Of a DNA stretch of 11,753 nucleotides, positions 1-7,078 are shown piece after piece. The DNA lies in NCBI GenBank assembly GCA_003695455.1, contig RFJF01000498.1:1-11753 (forward strand), written 5' to 3'. The notes under the pieces were generated by a model, which made no database searches, was not told the DNA's origin, and saw only the letters and a list, made by a program, of their open reading frames with translations. The position numbers were made by a program, and so were the translations under genes. Position 1 is the stretch's first letter. Each line of letters starts with the position of its first letter. The DNA comes from Chloroflexota bacterium. Lineage in GTDB: Bacteria > Chloroflexota > Anaerolineae > 4572-78 > J111.

Positions 1-1311
1 ATCAACAACCTGGCTTTTGTTCCGGCCCACTACCTGAAGCAGTTCCACCCCAACTACACCGACAAGGCCGAACTGGACGCCAAAGTAGCCGAAGCCGGCT
101 TTGATAGCTGGACCGAACTGTTTGCCAAAGAAGCCCTGCCCCAACTGAGCGGCAAGCGCCCCAGCATGGCCGCCTGGGCCCCCAGCGGCACCTCGGTCTC
201 TGATCAGGTGTTCACCATCAAGCGCAACCCGTACTACGTGGGCGTGGACCCGGCAGGCAACCAGTTGCCCTACATTGATGAAGTCCGCTTCACCTTCTTT
301 GCCGACAAAGAAGCCCTCAACCTGGCGGCGCTCTCCGGTGAAATTGACATGCAAGGCCGCCACATCAATATGAGCAGCTACCCGGTACTCAAACAAAATG
401 AAGATGCCAACAGCTACCACGTGATTACCTGGCCTACCTTTGGCGGCTCGGACGCCGTGGTTATGCTCAACCAAACCTGGCAAGGTCCGGAAGGCGAAAT
501 GTTCCGCAACAAGGATTTCCGCATTGCGCTCTCGCACGCCATTGACCGCGAAGCCATCAAGGAACTGGCCTTCTTTGGCATCGGCGAAGCCCGGCAGGGC
601 GTACCGGCCCCCTTCCACCCCTACTACCCCGGCGATGAGTGGGCCTTTAAATACACCGAATACAATCCGGACCTGGCTAATCAAATTCTGGATGGCATTC
701 TGCCCAACAAAGACGCCGACGGCTTCCGCACCCTGCCCGACGGCTCGCCGCTGGACATTGAAATCAGCGTGGTGCCGGCTTTTGCCAACTGGCCCGATAT
801 TGGTCAGTTGATTGTGCAGAACTGGGCCGACGTGGGCGTGAAAGCGCACATCGAATTGCGCGAGCGCACCCTCCACTTCTCTATGCGCCCCGCTAACGAA
901 CTGATGGCCGAAATCTGGAACGAAGACACTACCGGCTTCCCCTTCAGCGGCCAGCCCAAGTTTGACCCGCGCAGTGACCCCGCGTTGACCTTTGCCCCGC
1001 TGGTTGGCACATGGTACAAAACCAACGGCGCGGAAGGTGTGGAACCATCGCCCGAGATCAAGAAACTGGTTGACCTGATTGAAGAAGGCAAGGTTTCTGC
1101 CCGCGGCCGCCAGATTGAGATTGCCCAAGAACTCTTTAAAGTCTGGGCCGATAATGTCTGGGAAATCGGCACCGTTGGCCTCACCCCGATGGTTCAGGGT
1201 GTGGTAGTGGTAAACGACAATCTGCACAACGTGCCCGCCGTGGCCGGTAACGACTGGCCGCTGCGCACCCCCGGCGACACCCGGCCGGAGCAGTTCTTCT
1301 ACGCACAGTAA
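1..1311 (+). CDS. ABC transporter substrate-binding protein, family 5 (5'-partial)
   Basis: This is an extracellular solute-binding protein of the SBP_bac_5 (DppA/OppA-like) family, which captures peptides or oligosaccharides outside the membrane and hands them to the permeases encoded next to it. The frame is open from base 1, so the true start, signal peptide and first part of the protein lie upstream; 436 residues are visible, where full family members of this kind are about 550-650. Family hallmarks seen are VPAHYLKQFHP near the visible start, the NPYYVGVDPAGNQLPYIDEV segment, FRIALSHAIDREAI in the C-terminal lobe, and a VQNWADVGVKAHIE-type segment. The in-frame ATG at 166 is internal, because clear family homology continues upstream of it. 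It is the first gene of an SBP-permease-permease-ATPase-ATPase cluster, followed by a strong hairpin that may favour its higher expression. The substrate cannot be read from sequence; related clusters in thermophiles carry oligosaccharides as well as peptides. Confidence 0.93.
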   Translation: MNNLAFVPAHYLKQFHPNYTDKAELDAKVAEAGFDSWTELFAKEALPQLSGKRPSMAAWAPSGTSVSDQVFTIKRNPYYVGVDPAGNQLPYIDEVRFTFFADKEALNLAALSGEIDMQGRHINMSSYPVLKQNEDANSYHVITWPTFGGSDAVVMLNQTWQGPEGEMFRNKDFRIALSHAIDREAIKELAFFGIGEARQGVPAPFHPYYPGDEWAFKYTEYNPDLANQILDGILPNKDADGFRTLPDGSPLDIEISVVPAFANWPDIGQLIVQNWADVGVKAHIELRERTLHFSMRPANELMAEIWNEDTTGFPFSGQPKFDPRSDPALTFAPLVGTWYKTNGAEGVEPSPEIKKLVDLIEEGKVSARGRQIEIAQELFKVWADNVWEIGTVGLTPMVQGVVVVNDNLHNVPAVAGNDWPLRTPGDTRPEQFFYAQ

Positions 1312-1326
1312 CTTTTGTTAACTCCT

Positions 1327-1363
1327 ATCTGCCCGCGCAGTTTAAACCTCTGCGCGGGCAGAT
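1327..1363 (+). terminator. Perfect 14-bp hairpin between binding-protein and permease genes
   Basis: ATCTGCCCGCGCAG (1327-1340) and its exact reverse complement (1350-1363) flank a 9-base loop. The 3' flank is GATTTCATCATTCG with no real U-run, so this is better read as a partial terminator or mRNA-stabilising element than as a full stop. Such hairpins after the first gene are common in ABC importer operons, where the binding protein is needed in excess over the permease (family knowledge). No promoter is evident between it and the next gene, which suggests read-through transcription. Confidence 0.65.
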
Positions 1364-1369
1364 TTCATC

Positions 1370-1397
1370 ATTCGTTATTCGTAATTCGTAATTATCC
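1370..1397. repeat. Tandem heptamer repeat (ATTCGTA type)
   Basis: Three tandem 7-bp units, ATTCGTT, ATTCGTA and ATTCGTA (1370-1390), are followed by a degenerate unit ATTATCC (1391-1397). The unit is the reverse complement of TACGAAT, found at 3598-3604 in another spacer of this operon. It ends just before the Shine-Dalgarno GAGG of the next gene. See also the repeats at 3584-3664, 4707-4742 and 11694-11753. Confidence 0.75.
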
Positions 1398-1409
1398 GAG
1401 GCTGTGCAT

Positions 1410-2399
1410 ATGGCCCAATACATCATTAAGCGGCTGCTGTTGCTGCCATTTCTGCTCTTCATCTTTTCAATTATTGCCTTTATTTTGATTCAGGCGCCTC
1501 CCGGTGACTTTGTGACCAGCTACATCGCCGAACTGGCCGCCTCCGGCTCGGCGGTGGACCAGGCCCAGATTGACGCCCTGCGCGAGCAGTACGGGCTGGA
1601 CCAGCCCATGACGGTTCAATATTTCAAATGGATGGGCAACATTTTACAGGGCGATTTGGGCGTGTCGCTGGACTGGAAAAAGCCCAACAATGAACTCATC
1701 CGCGAGCGTTTTGCCCTGACCCTGGCGCTGGGTGTCTTCACGTTTCTCATCACGTGGTCCATTGCCATCCCCATCGGAATCTATTCGGCCACGCACCAGT
1801 ATTCATTTCTGGATTATTTTTTTACGGTGTTCAACTATTTTGGGGTAGCCACCCCCACCTTTATGACGGCGCTGGTGGTTATGTACCTGGCCTTTAAATA
1901 TTTTGGTATCAGCGTGACCGGCCTCTTTTCGCCGGAGTACGTAGACGCGCCGTGGAGTTGGGACAAGTTTGTGGATTTGCTGAGCCACCTGTGGCTGCCG
2001 GCGCTGATTCTGGCGCTCGACGGGACGGCGCGGCTGGCCCGCGTCATGCGCGCCAACCTGCTCGACGAGTTGAAGAAGCCCTACATGGAAATGGCCCGCG
2101 CCAAAGGCATGTCAGAATGGCGGCTGGTAATGAAATACCCGGTGCGGCTGGCCTTCAACCCGCTGGTCAGCACCATTGGCTGGTATTTGCCGCTGCTCTT
2201 TTCCGGTAGTTTGATTGTGGCTACGGTGCTCAACCTGCCTACCATTGGCCCGCTGCTGCTGCGGGCGCTGATTGTGCAGGATATGTTTCTGGCCGGGGCC
2301 ATTATTTTGATTTACATGTTTCTGGCGGTCATTGGCACAATGATTTCTGATATTCTGCTGGCCTGGCTGGACCCGCGCATTCGGATGGAGGGCTCGTAA
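1410..2399 (+). CDS. ABC transporter permease, DppB/OppB-like
   Basis: This is an inner-membrane permease, one half of the translocation channel of the peptide/oligosaccharide importer (binding-protein-dependent transport family, BPD_transp_1). The 329-aa length is typical. The N-terminus MAQYIIKRLLLLPFLLFIF is the usual first transmembrane helix, followed by the DppB-type external segment with LREQYGLDQPMTVQYFKWM and GDLGVSL. Further helices lie near residues 104-125, 134-163, 193-204, 253-275 and 293-318. The ATPase-contacting EAA loop is at about residues 227-251, with EMARAKGMSEWRLVMKYPVR, and the protein ends with the family-typical LDPRIRMEG. I chose ATG 1410 because GAGG at 1398-1401 sits 8 bases upstream; a GTG at 1404 would leave only 2 bases of spacing. 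Its stop lies three bases before the next gene, so the two permeases are surely co-translated. Confidence 0.95.
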   Translation: MAQYIIKRLLLLPFLLFIFSIIAFILIQAPPGDFVTSYIAELAASGSAVDQAQIDALREQYGLDQPMTVQYFKWMGNILQGDLGVSLDWKKPNNELIRERFALTLALGVFTFLITWSIAIPIGIYSATHQYSFLDYFFTVFNYFGVATPTFMTALVVMYLAFKYFGISVTGLFSPEYVDAPWSWDKFVDLLSHLWLPALILALDGTARLARVMRANLLDELKKPYMEMARAKGMSEWRLVMKYPVRLAFNPLVSTIGWYLPLLFSGSLIVATVLNLPTIGPLLLRALIVQDMFLAGAIILIYMFLAVIGTMISDILLAWLDPRIRMEGS

Positions 2400-2402
2400 A
2401 TT

Positions 2403-3584
2403 ATGTCCACCAATCTGGCCCCTCCCGTGTCTGACCCGCAAAACCTGCCTCCAACCGGCGATGAAGCCGCCGTGGTTCTGCCGGACATCGGCCGCGACGC
2501 CGAAGCGATTTACGTAGCCCCCAACTGGAAGCTGGTCTGGTGGCGCTTCAAAAAGCACCGGCTGGCGCTTGTCAGCGGAATTGTAGTTATTTTCATTGCC
2601 ACCATTGCCTTGCTGCCGGAATTTTACAGCACCCTGCCCCCCCACGAAAGTGACTCTATTCGCTCTTTCATCCCGCCGCAGCGCCTGCGTTTTTTTGCCG
2701 GCGACGGCACATTTTTGTACGTGCAGGATGTCAAAGGCCAGCGCAACCAAAAAACGCTGATGATGGAGTGGGTGCCGGACGAAGAAAAAATCATCCCGGT
2801 CAAACTGTTTGCCCGCGGCTTTGAATACAACCTGCTGGGGCTGATTCCCACCGATATTCACTTGCTGGGGGTAGAAAACCCGGACAGCGGCCAAAAGTTC
2901 CACCTGCTGGGTACGGACCGGCTGGGCCGCGACCAGTGGTCGCGGTTGATGTTTGGCACGCGAGTGTCGCTCTCCATTGGGCTGATAGCGGTGATGCTCA
3001 GCATTTTTCTGGGTATCCTGCTGGGCGGGATTTCCGGCTACTTTGGCGGCACCACCGATTTGATTATCCAGCGGCTCATCGAGTTGCTGCAATCGTTGCC
3101 GCCCATTCCCATCTGGATGGCTCTGACCGCCTCGCTGCCCCGAGATTGGTCGGTGGAGCAAACCTACTTTGCCATCACCATCATTTTATCGCTGTTGGGC
3201 TGGACCACGCTGGGCCGCGAGGTTCGGGGGCGCTTCCTTTCGCTACGCGAAGAAGATTTTGTGGTGGCGGCAGAATTGATCGGCTGCGGCAAACCGCGCG
3301 TCATCTTCCGCCACATGGTGCCTACATTTTACAGCCACATCATCGCCGCCAGCACGCTGGCTATCCCGGTGATGATTATCAACGAAACGTTTCTCAGTTT
3401 CTTGGGGCTGGGCATGCGCCCGCCGGCCATCAGTTGGGGCGTGCTGCTGCAAGAAGCGCAGAACCTGCAATCGATTGCGCTGGCCCCGTGGCTGTTGCTG
3501 CCCGGCCTGGCGGTGATTATCACCGTGCTGGCGCTCAACATTCTGGGTGACGGCATCCGTGACGCCGCCGACCCGTACAGCTAA
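2403..3584 (+). CDS. ABC transporter permease, DppC/OppC-like, with large external insert
   Basis: This is the second inner-membrane permease, partner of the DppB-like protein. At 393 aa it is longer than E. coli DppC (about 300 aa). An N-terminal cytoplasmic tail with WWRFKKHRLAL (46-56) leads into helix 1 (about 54-74). Then comes a soluble insert of about 110 residues (75-186) before the hallmark GTDRLGRDQWSRLMFGTRVSL (170-190) and the remaining helices. The EAA loop is at about residues 286-312, with AAELIGCGKPRVIFRHMVP. The end GDGIRDAADPYS is the classic DppC C-terminus. GGAGGG (2387-2392), inside the end of the upstream gene, provides the ribosome site at 10 bases from the ATG. The insert includes FEYNLLGLIPTDIHLLGVE, a form I associate with long DppC proteins of thermophiles and oligosaccharide importers (recollection, not checked). 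It probably forms an external domain touching the binding protein. Confidence 0.95.
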   Translation: MSTNLAPPVSDPQNLPPTGDEAAVVLPDIGRDAEAIYVAPNWKLVWWRFKKHRLALVSGIVVIFIATIALLPEFYSTLPPHESDSIRSFIPPQRLRFFAGDGTFLYVQDVKGQRNQKTLMMEWVPDEEKIIPVKLFARGFEYNLLGLIPTDIHLLGVENPDSGQKFHLLGTDRLGRDQWSRLMFGTRVSLSIGLIAVMLSIFLGILLGGISGYFGGTTDLIIQRLIELLQSLPPIPIWMALTASLPRDWSVEQTYFAITIILSLLGWTTLGREVRGRFLSLREEDFVVAAELIGCGKPRVIFRHMVPTFYSHIIAASTLAIPVMIINETFLSFLGLGMRPPAISWGVLLQEAQNLQSIALAPWLLLPGLAVIITVLALNILGDGIRDAADPYS

Positions 3585-3664
3585 CGGAATGACCAATTAC
3601 GAATGATGAATGATGAAGTACGGCGTGCCAGACACACCTTAATCCGTACTCCATATTTCATACT
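3584..3664. repeat. Heptamer-phased repeats forming an imperfect hairpin
   Basis: Left part: units ACGGAAT, GACCAAT, TACGAAT, GATGAAT, GATGAAG (3584-3618) in strict 7-bp phase. Right part: CCGTACT, CCATATT, TCATACT (3644-3664), close to the CCATACT unit at 11730-11753. Bases 3605-3623 and 3644-3662 are inverted, with 15 of 19 positions pairing by eye and a 20-base loop, ending in GTACGG/CCGTAC. The element fills most of the 103-base gap between the DppC-like and DppD-like genes. I see no terminator U-run and no promoter in the gap. Confidence 0.7.
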
Positions 3665-3687
3665 TTCTGTGACCAAATGAGCTACCA

Positions 3688-4704
3688 ATGAACAACCAAC
3701 AACCACTTCTTTCTGTGAGAAATTTAAAGACCTACTTCAGCCTGGATGAAGGCCAGGTGAAGGCTGTTGACGGCGTGAGCTTTGACGTGAACCCCGGGCA
3801 AGTGGTGGGCATTGTGGGCGAAAGCGGCTGTGGCAAAAGCGTCACCATCAAATCAATTCTGCGGATAATCCAGAAACCCGGCAAAATTGTGGACGGCCAG
3901 ATTCTGTTCCGCCACAACGGCGATTCCATGCTCGATTTGACCCAACTAAACGCCCAAAGCGAGCAGATGCGCCAGATTCGCGGGGCAGAAATTGCCCTGA
4001 TTCCGCAGGAGCCAATGGCCGCCTTCAGCCCGGTGCACACCATTGGCAACCAGATTGAAGAGGCGATTTTGCTGCACCAGCCGGTCAGCAAGCAGCAGGC
4101 CCGCAAAATCGCCATTGAACGGCTGCGCGAGGTGGGCGTGCCCAGCCCGGAACGACGCATCGATTCCTACTCGTGGGAGTTGAGCGGCGGCTTGCGCCAG
4201 CGAGCCATGATTGCCATGGCGCTCAGTTGCAACCCCAAACTGCTCATCGCCGATGAGCCGACTACCGCCATTGACGTGACCACGCAGGCGCAGGTGCTCA
4301 ACCTGCTGCGCGATTTGCAGGCCCAGCACGATGCCGCCATCATTTTTATCACTCACGATTTGGGCGTCATCGCCCAAATTGCCGATTTTGTGGTGGTGAT
4401 GTACCTGGGCCGGGTGATGGAAACCGGCCCGGTGGACGATATTTTCCACAATCCGCAGCACCCCTACACCAAAGCGCTGCTCAAATCCATCCCCACCGTC
4501 ACATCCGAGTCCGGCAGCCGGCTGCCCACCATTGAGGGTGCTATTCCACACCCGTTCAACCGCCCGGCGGGCTGCCCTTTTTACCCGCGCTGCATCGAAA
4601 TGATGCCCGGCACGTGCAACACCTCTACGCCCAGCCTGCAGCCCGTCACCGATACGCAATCGGCAAGCTGTTTTCTGTACCACAAACAAACGGATGATGA
4701 ATAA
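3688..4704 (+). CDS. ABC transporter ATP-binding protein, DppD/OppD-like
   Basis: This is a cytoplasmic ATPase that powers import together with the following DppF-like partner. In the 338 aa I see Walker A GESGCGKS (44-51), Q-loop Q107 in IPQEP, signature LSGGLRQR (165-172), Walker B LLIADE (185-190), D-loop AID (194-196) and switch His223 in ITHD, so it should be a working ATPase. The C-terminal oligopeptide-transporter extension (about 250-338) has four cysteines, C296, C302, C310 and C328, in the pattern seen in DppD-type ATPases, where this region can hold a metal or Fe-S centre (family knowledge). The ATG at 3688 is the only sensible start; the ribosome site is weak (GAG at 3679-3681, 6 bases away). 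It follows a repeat-filled spacer, and another repeat spacer separates it from its partner. Confidence 0.95.
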   Translation: MNNQQPLLSVRNLKTYFSLDEGQVKAVDGVSFDVNPGQVVGIVGESGCGKSVTIKSILRIIQKPGKIVDGQILFRHNGDSMLDLTQLNAQSEQMRQIRGAEIALIPQEPMAAFSPVHTIGNQIEEAILLHQPVSKQQARKIAIERLREVGVPSPERRIDSYSWELSGGLRQRAMIAMALSCNPKLLIADEPTTAIDVTTQAQVLNLLRDLQAQHDAAIIFITHDLGVIAQIADFVVVMYLGRVMETGPVDDIFHNPQHPYTKALLKSIPTVTSESGSRLPTIEGAIPHPFNRPAGCPFYPRCIEMMPGTCNTSTPSLQPVTDTQSASCFLYHKQTDDE

Positions 4705-4706
4705 CA

Positions 4707-4742
4707 AACCAATGACGAATATCGAATGATAAATGACCCAAT
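4707..4742. repeat. Heptamer-phased repeat overlapping the next start codon
   Basis: Units AACCAAT, GACGAAT, ATCGAAT and GATAAAT (4707-4734) keep a 7-bp phase with a constant AAT end; the next, GACCCAAT (4735-4742), has one extra base. They match the left-hand units at 3584-3611 in form. Both candidate start codons of the DppF-like gene (4726 and 4741) arise at AAT/G junctions of this repeat. Confidence 0.65.
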
Positions 4743-5790
4743 GACAAGTAACACTGAACAAACAACTAATTCGACCAACGGCCATCCCCTGCTGGACGTG
4801 AAGGGGCTGAAAAAATACTTCCCCATCAAAAAAGGCTTCTTCAAAAAAACCGTGGGGCACGTCCGCGCCGTGGATGACGTCAACTTTTTCATCCGTGAGG
4901 GCGAAACGCTGGGGCTGGTGGGCGAAAGCGGCTGCGGCAAAACCACCACCTCGCGCTGTATTTTGCGTGCGGTTGACCCTACCGGGGGCCGGGTTCTGTA
5001 TCGCGCTAAATCCGGCGCAACCGTGGATATTGCCCAATTGCCGGCCTCTGAAATGAGGCGGCTGCGGCCCGAAATGCAAATGATTTTTCAGGACCCGTTT
5101 GCCTCGCTCAACCCGCGCATGAATCTGTTCGATATTGTCAGCGAGCCGATGTTTGTGAACGGTATTAAAAGCCGGTCAGAACGCGCAGACCGGGTGGCCG
5201 AACTGCTGCAACTGGTGGGCCTGCGCCCCGAATATATGCAGCGATTTCCACACGCTTTCAGCGGCGGGCAGCGGCAGCGGATTGTGATTGCCCGCGCGCT
5301 GGCGCTCAAACCCCGGCTGGTGGTGGCCGACGAGCCGGTTTCGGCGCTGGATGTGAGCGTGCAGGCGCAGGTGCTCAATTTACTGCTGGATTTGCAGGAG
5401 CAGCTCAAATTAACCTACCTGTTTGTGGCCCACGATTTGAGCGTGGTCAAACACATCTCCACCCGCGTGGCCGTAATGTACGTGGGCAAAATTGCCGAAA
5501 TTGCGCCCACCGACGCCCTCTTCAACACGCCCAAACACCCGTACACCGCCGCGCTCATGGCAGCGGTACCGGTGGCCGACCCGCGCGTCCGTTCCAAAAT
5601 GATACCGCTGCAGGGCGACGTTCCCAGCCCGGCCAACCCGCCCTCCGGCTGCTACTTCCACCCTCGCTGCCCCTTTGCCGAGGCTGTCTGCAAACAGGAA
5701 ACGCCCCAATTGCAGGAAATCGAACCAAACCACTTTGTGGCCTGCCACCGCGCCAAAGAACTGGAACTGGACGGTATTTCTGCCAATTGA
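4726..5790 (+). CDS. ABC transporter ATP-binding protein, DppF/OppF-like
   Basis: This is the second ATPase of the importer, expected to pair with the DppD-like subunit below the two permeases. Numbering from 4726 (354 aa), it shows Walker A GESGCGKT (66-73), Q-loop Q122 in IFQDP, signature FSGGQRQR (178-185), Walker B LVVADE (198-203), SALD D-loop (206-209) and His236 in VAHD. The C-terminal extension has C309, C315, C322 and C340 in the same spacing type as the DppD-like protein. The start is uncertain: ATG 4726 (MINDPMTSN) and ATG 4741 (MTSNTEQ) both lie in repeat DNA, and neither has a visible Shine-Dalgarno site. Conserved sequence begins only at [17 protein letters not shown], so 4741 is equally likely. 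It is the last gene of the operon, followed by an intrinsic terminator. Confidence 0.94.
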   Translation: MINDPMTSNTEQTTNSTNGHPLLDVKGLKKYFPIKKGFFKKTVGHVRAVDDVNFFIREGETLGLVGESGCGKTTTSRCILRAVDPTGGRVLYRAKSGATVDIAQLPASEMRRLRPEMQMIFQDPFASLNPRMNLFDIVSEPMFVNGIKSRSERADRVAELLQLVGLRPEYMQRFPHAFSGGQRQRIVIARALALKPRLVVADEPVSALDVSVQAQVLNLLLDLQEQLKLTYLFVAHDLSVVKHISTRVAVMYVGKIAEIAPTDALFNTPKHPYTAALMAAVPVADPRVRSKMIPLQGDVPSPANPPSGCYFHPRCPFAEAVCKQETPQLQEIEPNHFVACHRAKELELDGISAN

Positions 5791-5812
5791 CGGAAGAAAT
5801 TTGCCACCCCAA

Positions 5813-5841
5813 AGGGACGCTGTGGCGTCCCTCTTGTTTTT
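5813..5841 (+). terminator. Intrinsic terminator of the ABC importer operon
   Basis: Stem AGGGACGC (5813-5820), loop TGTG, stem GCGTCCCT (5825-5832), then CTTGTTTTT. This is a compact, GC-rich, U-tailed hairpin 22 bases after the DppF-like stop codon. It separates the importer from the URO-D family gene. Confidence 0.9.
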
Positions 5842-5874
5842 GCCAAATATCACCCGCTAAAACAGAGGCCAAAC

Positions 5875-6918
5875 ATGACAACTACCCCGTGGAAACAGTT
5901 TAAACAAGCCGCCCGGCTTGAAACGCCGGAGCAAGTGCCGGTTGCCTTCATTGTTGACAGCCCGTGGCTGCCCGGCTATGCCGGAATCAACACGCTGGAC
6001 TATTTTTTACTGCCCGATAAATGGTACAACATTCATCGCGGCTTGCTTGACCGCTTTCCCGATGCGGTGTGGGTTCCCGGTTTTTGGGTGGAGTACGGCA
6101 TGGCCGCCGAGCCGTCGGCGTTTGGGGCGCGGGTCATGTTTCACCATGACCGCCCTCCGTCCATTGAGCCGGTGATGACCGATTTAAAGGCGTGGGCATC
6201 GGTGCGGGCGGCTGACCCCCATGAGGATGGGTTGATGCCGCTGGTTCTGCGGCTGTACCGCCACGCCGAAGAACGCCTGCAAGCCGAAGGGTTGGGCATC
6301 AAAATGGTGGCTGCGCGCGGGCCAATGGTCACCGCCGGGTGGGTGGTGGGCATCACCGATTTGATGATGGGGTTGGTGACGGACCCCGCCAGCGTGAACA
6401 AAATTCTCGATACCCTGACCACCTCCATTATTCGCTGGCTGCACGCCCAGCTTGAAACGCTGCGCCAGCCGGAAGGCATTATGTTGCTGGATGACATTGT
6501 GGGTATGGTGTCGCTGGCGCACTACAACGAATTTATTGCCCCGCATTTGCAGCGCATATTCAACGAATTTGAGGGGCTGGTGCGGATTTATCACAACGAT
6601 ACCCCCTGCCAGCATCTGTACGGGGCCTTCACCGAGGCAAATTTTGACGTGTTCAATTTTACCCACAAGGTTGATATTGCGGCCGTGAAAGCCGAAATGG
6701 GGCATCGGGTGGCGTTGATGGGCAACGTGGCGCCGCTGGACGTGGCCGTTCGCCAGCCGCCCGAGGTGGTGGCCCGGCACGCGCGCGCCTGTCTGGATGC
6801 CGCCGCACCCGGCGGGGGATTCATTCTCTCTGTGGGCGGCGGGGTTTCCCCCGACACGCCCGCCGCCAGCCTTGACGCCATGCTGAAAACCGCCCGGGAC
6901 TGGTCAGCCGGCAGGTAA
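5875..6918 (+). CDS. URO-D superfamily protein (decarboxylase/methyltransferase-like), not canonical HemE
   Basis: This 347-aa protein fits the uroporphyrinogen decarboxylase superfamily, a TIM-barrel group that includes HemE and cobamide-dependent methyltransferases (MtaA/MtbA/CmuA type). Supporting motifs are LLDDIVGMVS (204-213), RIYHNDTPCQHLYGAF (237-252), FNFTHKVDIAAVKAEMG (260-276), VALMGNVAPLDV (279-290) and GGFILSVGGGVSPDTP (314-329). It lacks the N-terminal substrate motif of true HemE (a PVWxMRQAGRY-like segment); PVAFIVDSPWLPGY is there instead. Methyltransferase relatives bind zinc through His-x-Cys plus a later Cys. Here His240 is followed by Cys245, not H-x-C, and the later position reads SVGGG with no Cys, so canonical zinc methyl-transfer is doubtful. 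AGAGG at 5864-5868 lies 6 bases before the ATG. It stands apart from the operon behind a terminator; no promoter is obvious in the short gap. The reaction is unknown. Confidence 0.85.
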   Translation: MTTTPWKQFKQAARLETPEQVPVAFIVDSPWLPGYAGINTLDYFLLPDKWYNIHRGLLDRFPDAVWVPGFWVEYGMAAEPSAFGARVMFHHDRPPSIEPVMTDLKAWASVRAADPHEDGLMPLVLRLYRHAEERLQAEGLGIKMVAARGPMVTAGWVVGITDLMMGLVTDPASVNKILDTLTTSIIRWLHAQLETLRQPEGIMLLDDIVGMVSLAHYNEFIAPHLQRIFNEFEGLVRIYHNDTPCQHLYGAFTEANFDVFNFTHKVDIAAVKAEMGHRVALMGNVAPLDVAVRQPPEVVARHARACLDAAAPGGGFILSVGGGVSPDTPAASLDAMLKTARDWSAGR

Positions 6919-6947
6919 AATCCAATCCGCCTGCCCGCCTGAAATAC

Positions 6948-6974
6948 AAAAAACCCGGCATGTGCAGCCGGGTT
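6948..6974 (-). terminator. Intrinsic terminator for the leftward transcript
   Basis: Read on the - strand: AACCCGGC (6974-6967), 7-base loop, GCCGGGTT (6959-6952), then a run of six Ts at 6953-6948 that overlaps the end of the stem. On the + strand the hairpin is followed by CCACAAATC, so it should work mainly leftward, ending transcripts of the 116-aa gene 88 bases after its stop. It may also weakly slow the URO-D transcript. Confidence 0.75.
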
Positions 6975-7049
6975 CCACAAATCAGAAATTTGCTAAAATT
7001 AAAGACTGGTTTTTTTAGTTTGCTGCCCCAAAATGTGTCAGAGCAACCC

Positions 7050-7078
7050 GCCGCCTGAAATTCAGGCGGCTTTCTTTT
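7050..7078 (+). terminator. Intrinsic terminator for the rightward (URO-D) transcript
   Basis: GCCGCCTG (7050-7057), loop AAATT, CAGGCGGC (7063-7070), then TTTCTTTT on the + strand. It lies 131 bases after the URO-D stop. Its right arm covers the last codons and stop of the convergent 116-aa gene, so that coding end doubles as terminator sequence. On the - strand the arm is followed by GGGTTGCTC, so it is not a leftward terminator. Confidence 0.75.

Noticed and set aside
2112..3161. A 349-aa open frame on the - strand across both permease genes
   Set aside because: It is antisense to two clear permeases, very rich in Gln, Asn, His and Arg, and has no recognisable domain; it is a by-product of GC-rich codon use.
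3946..5079. A 377-aa open frame on the - strand over the ATPase genes
   Set aside because: It spans the junction of two well-supported ABC ATPases, is low-complexity, His/Gly/Ala-rich, and lacks a ribosome site; a shadow frame.
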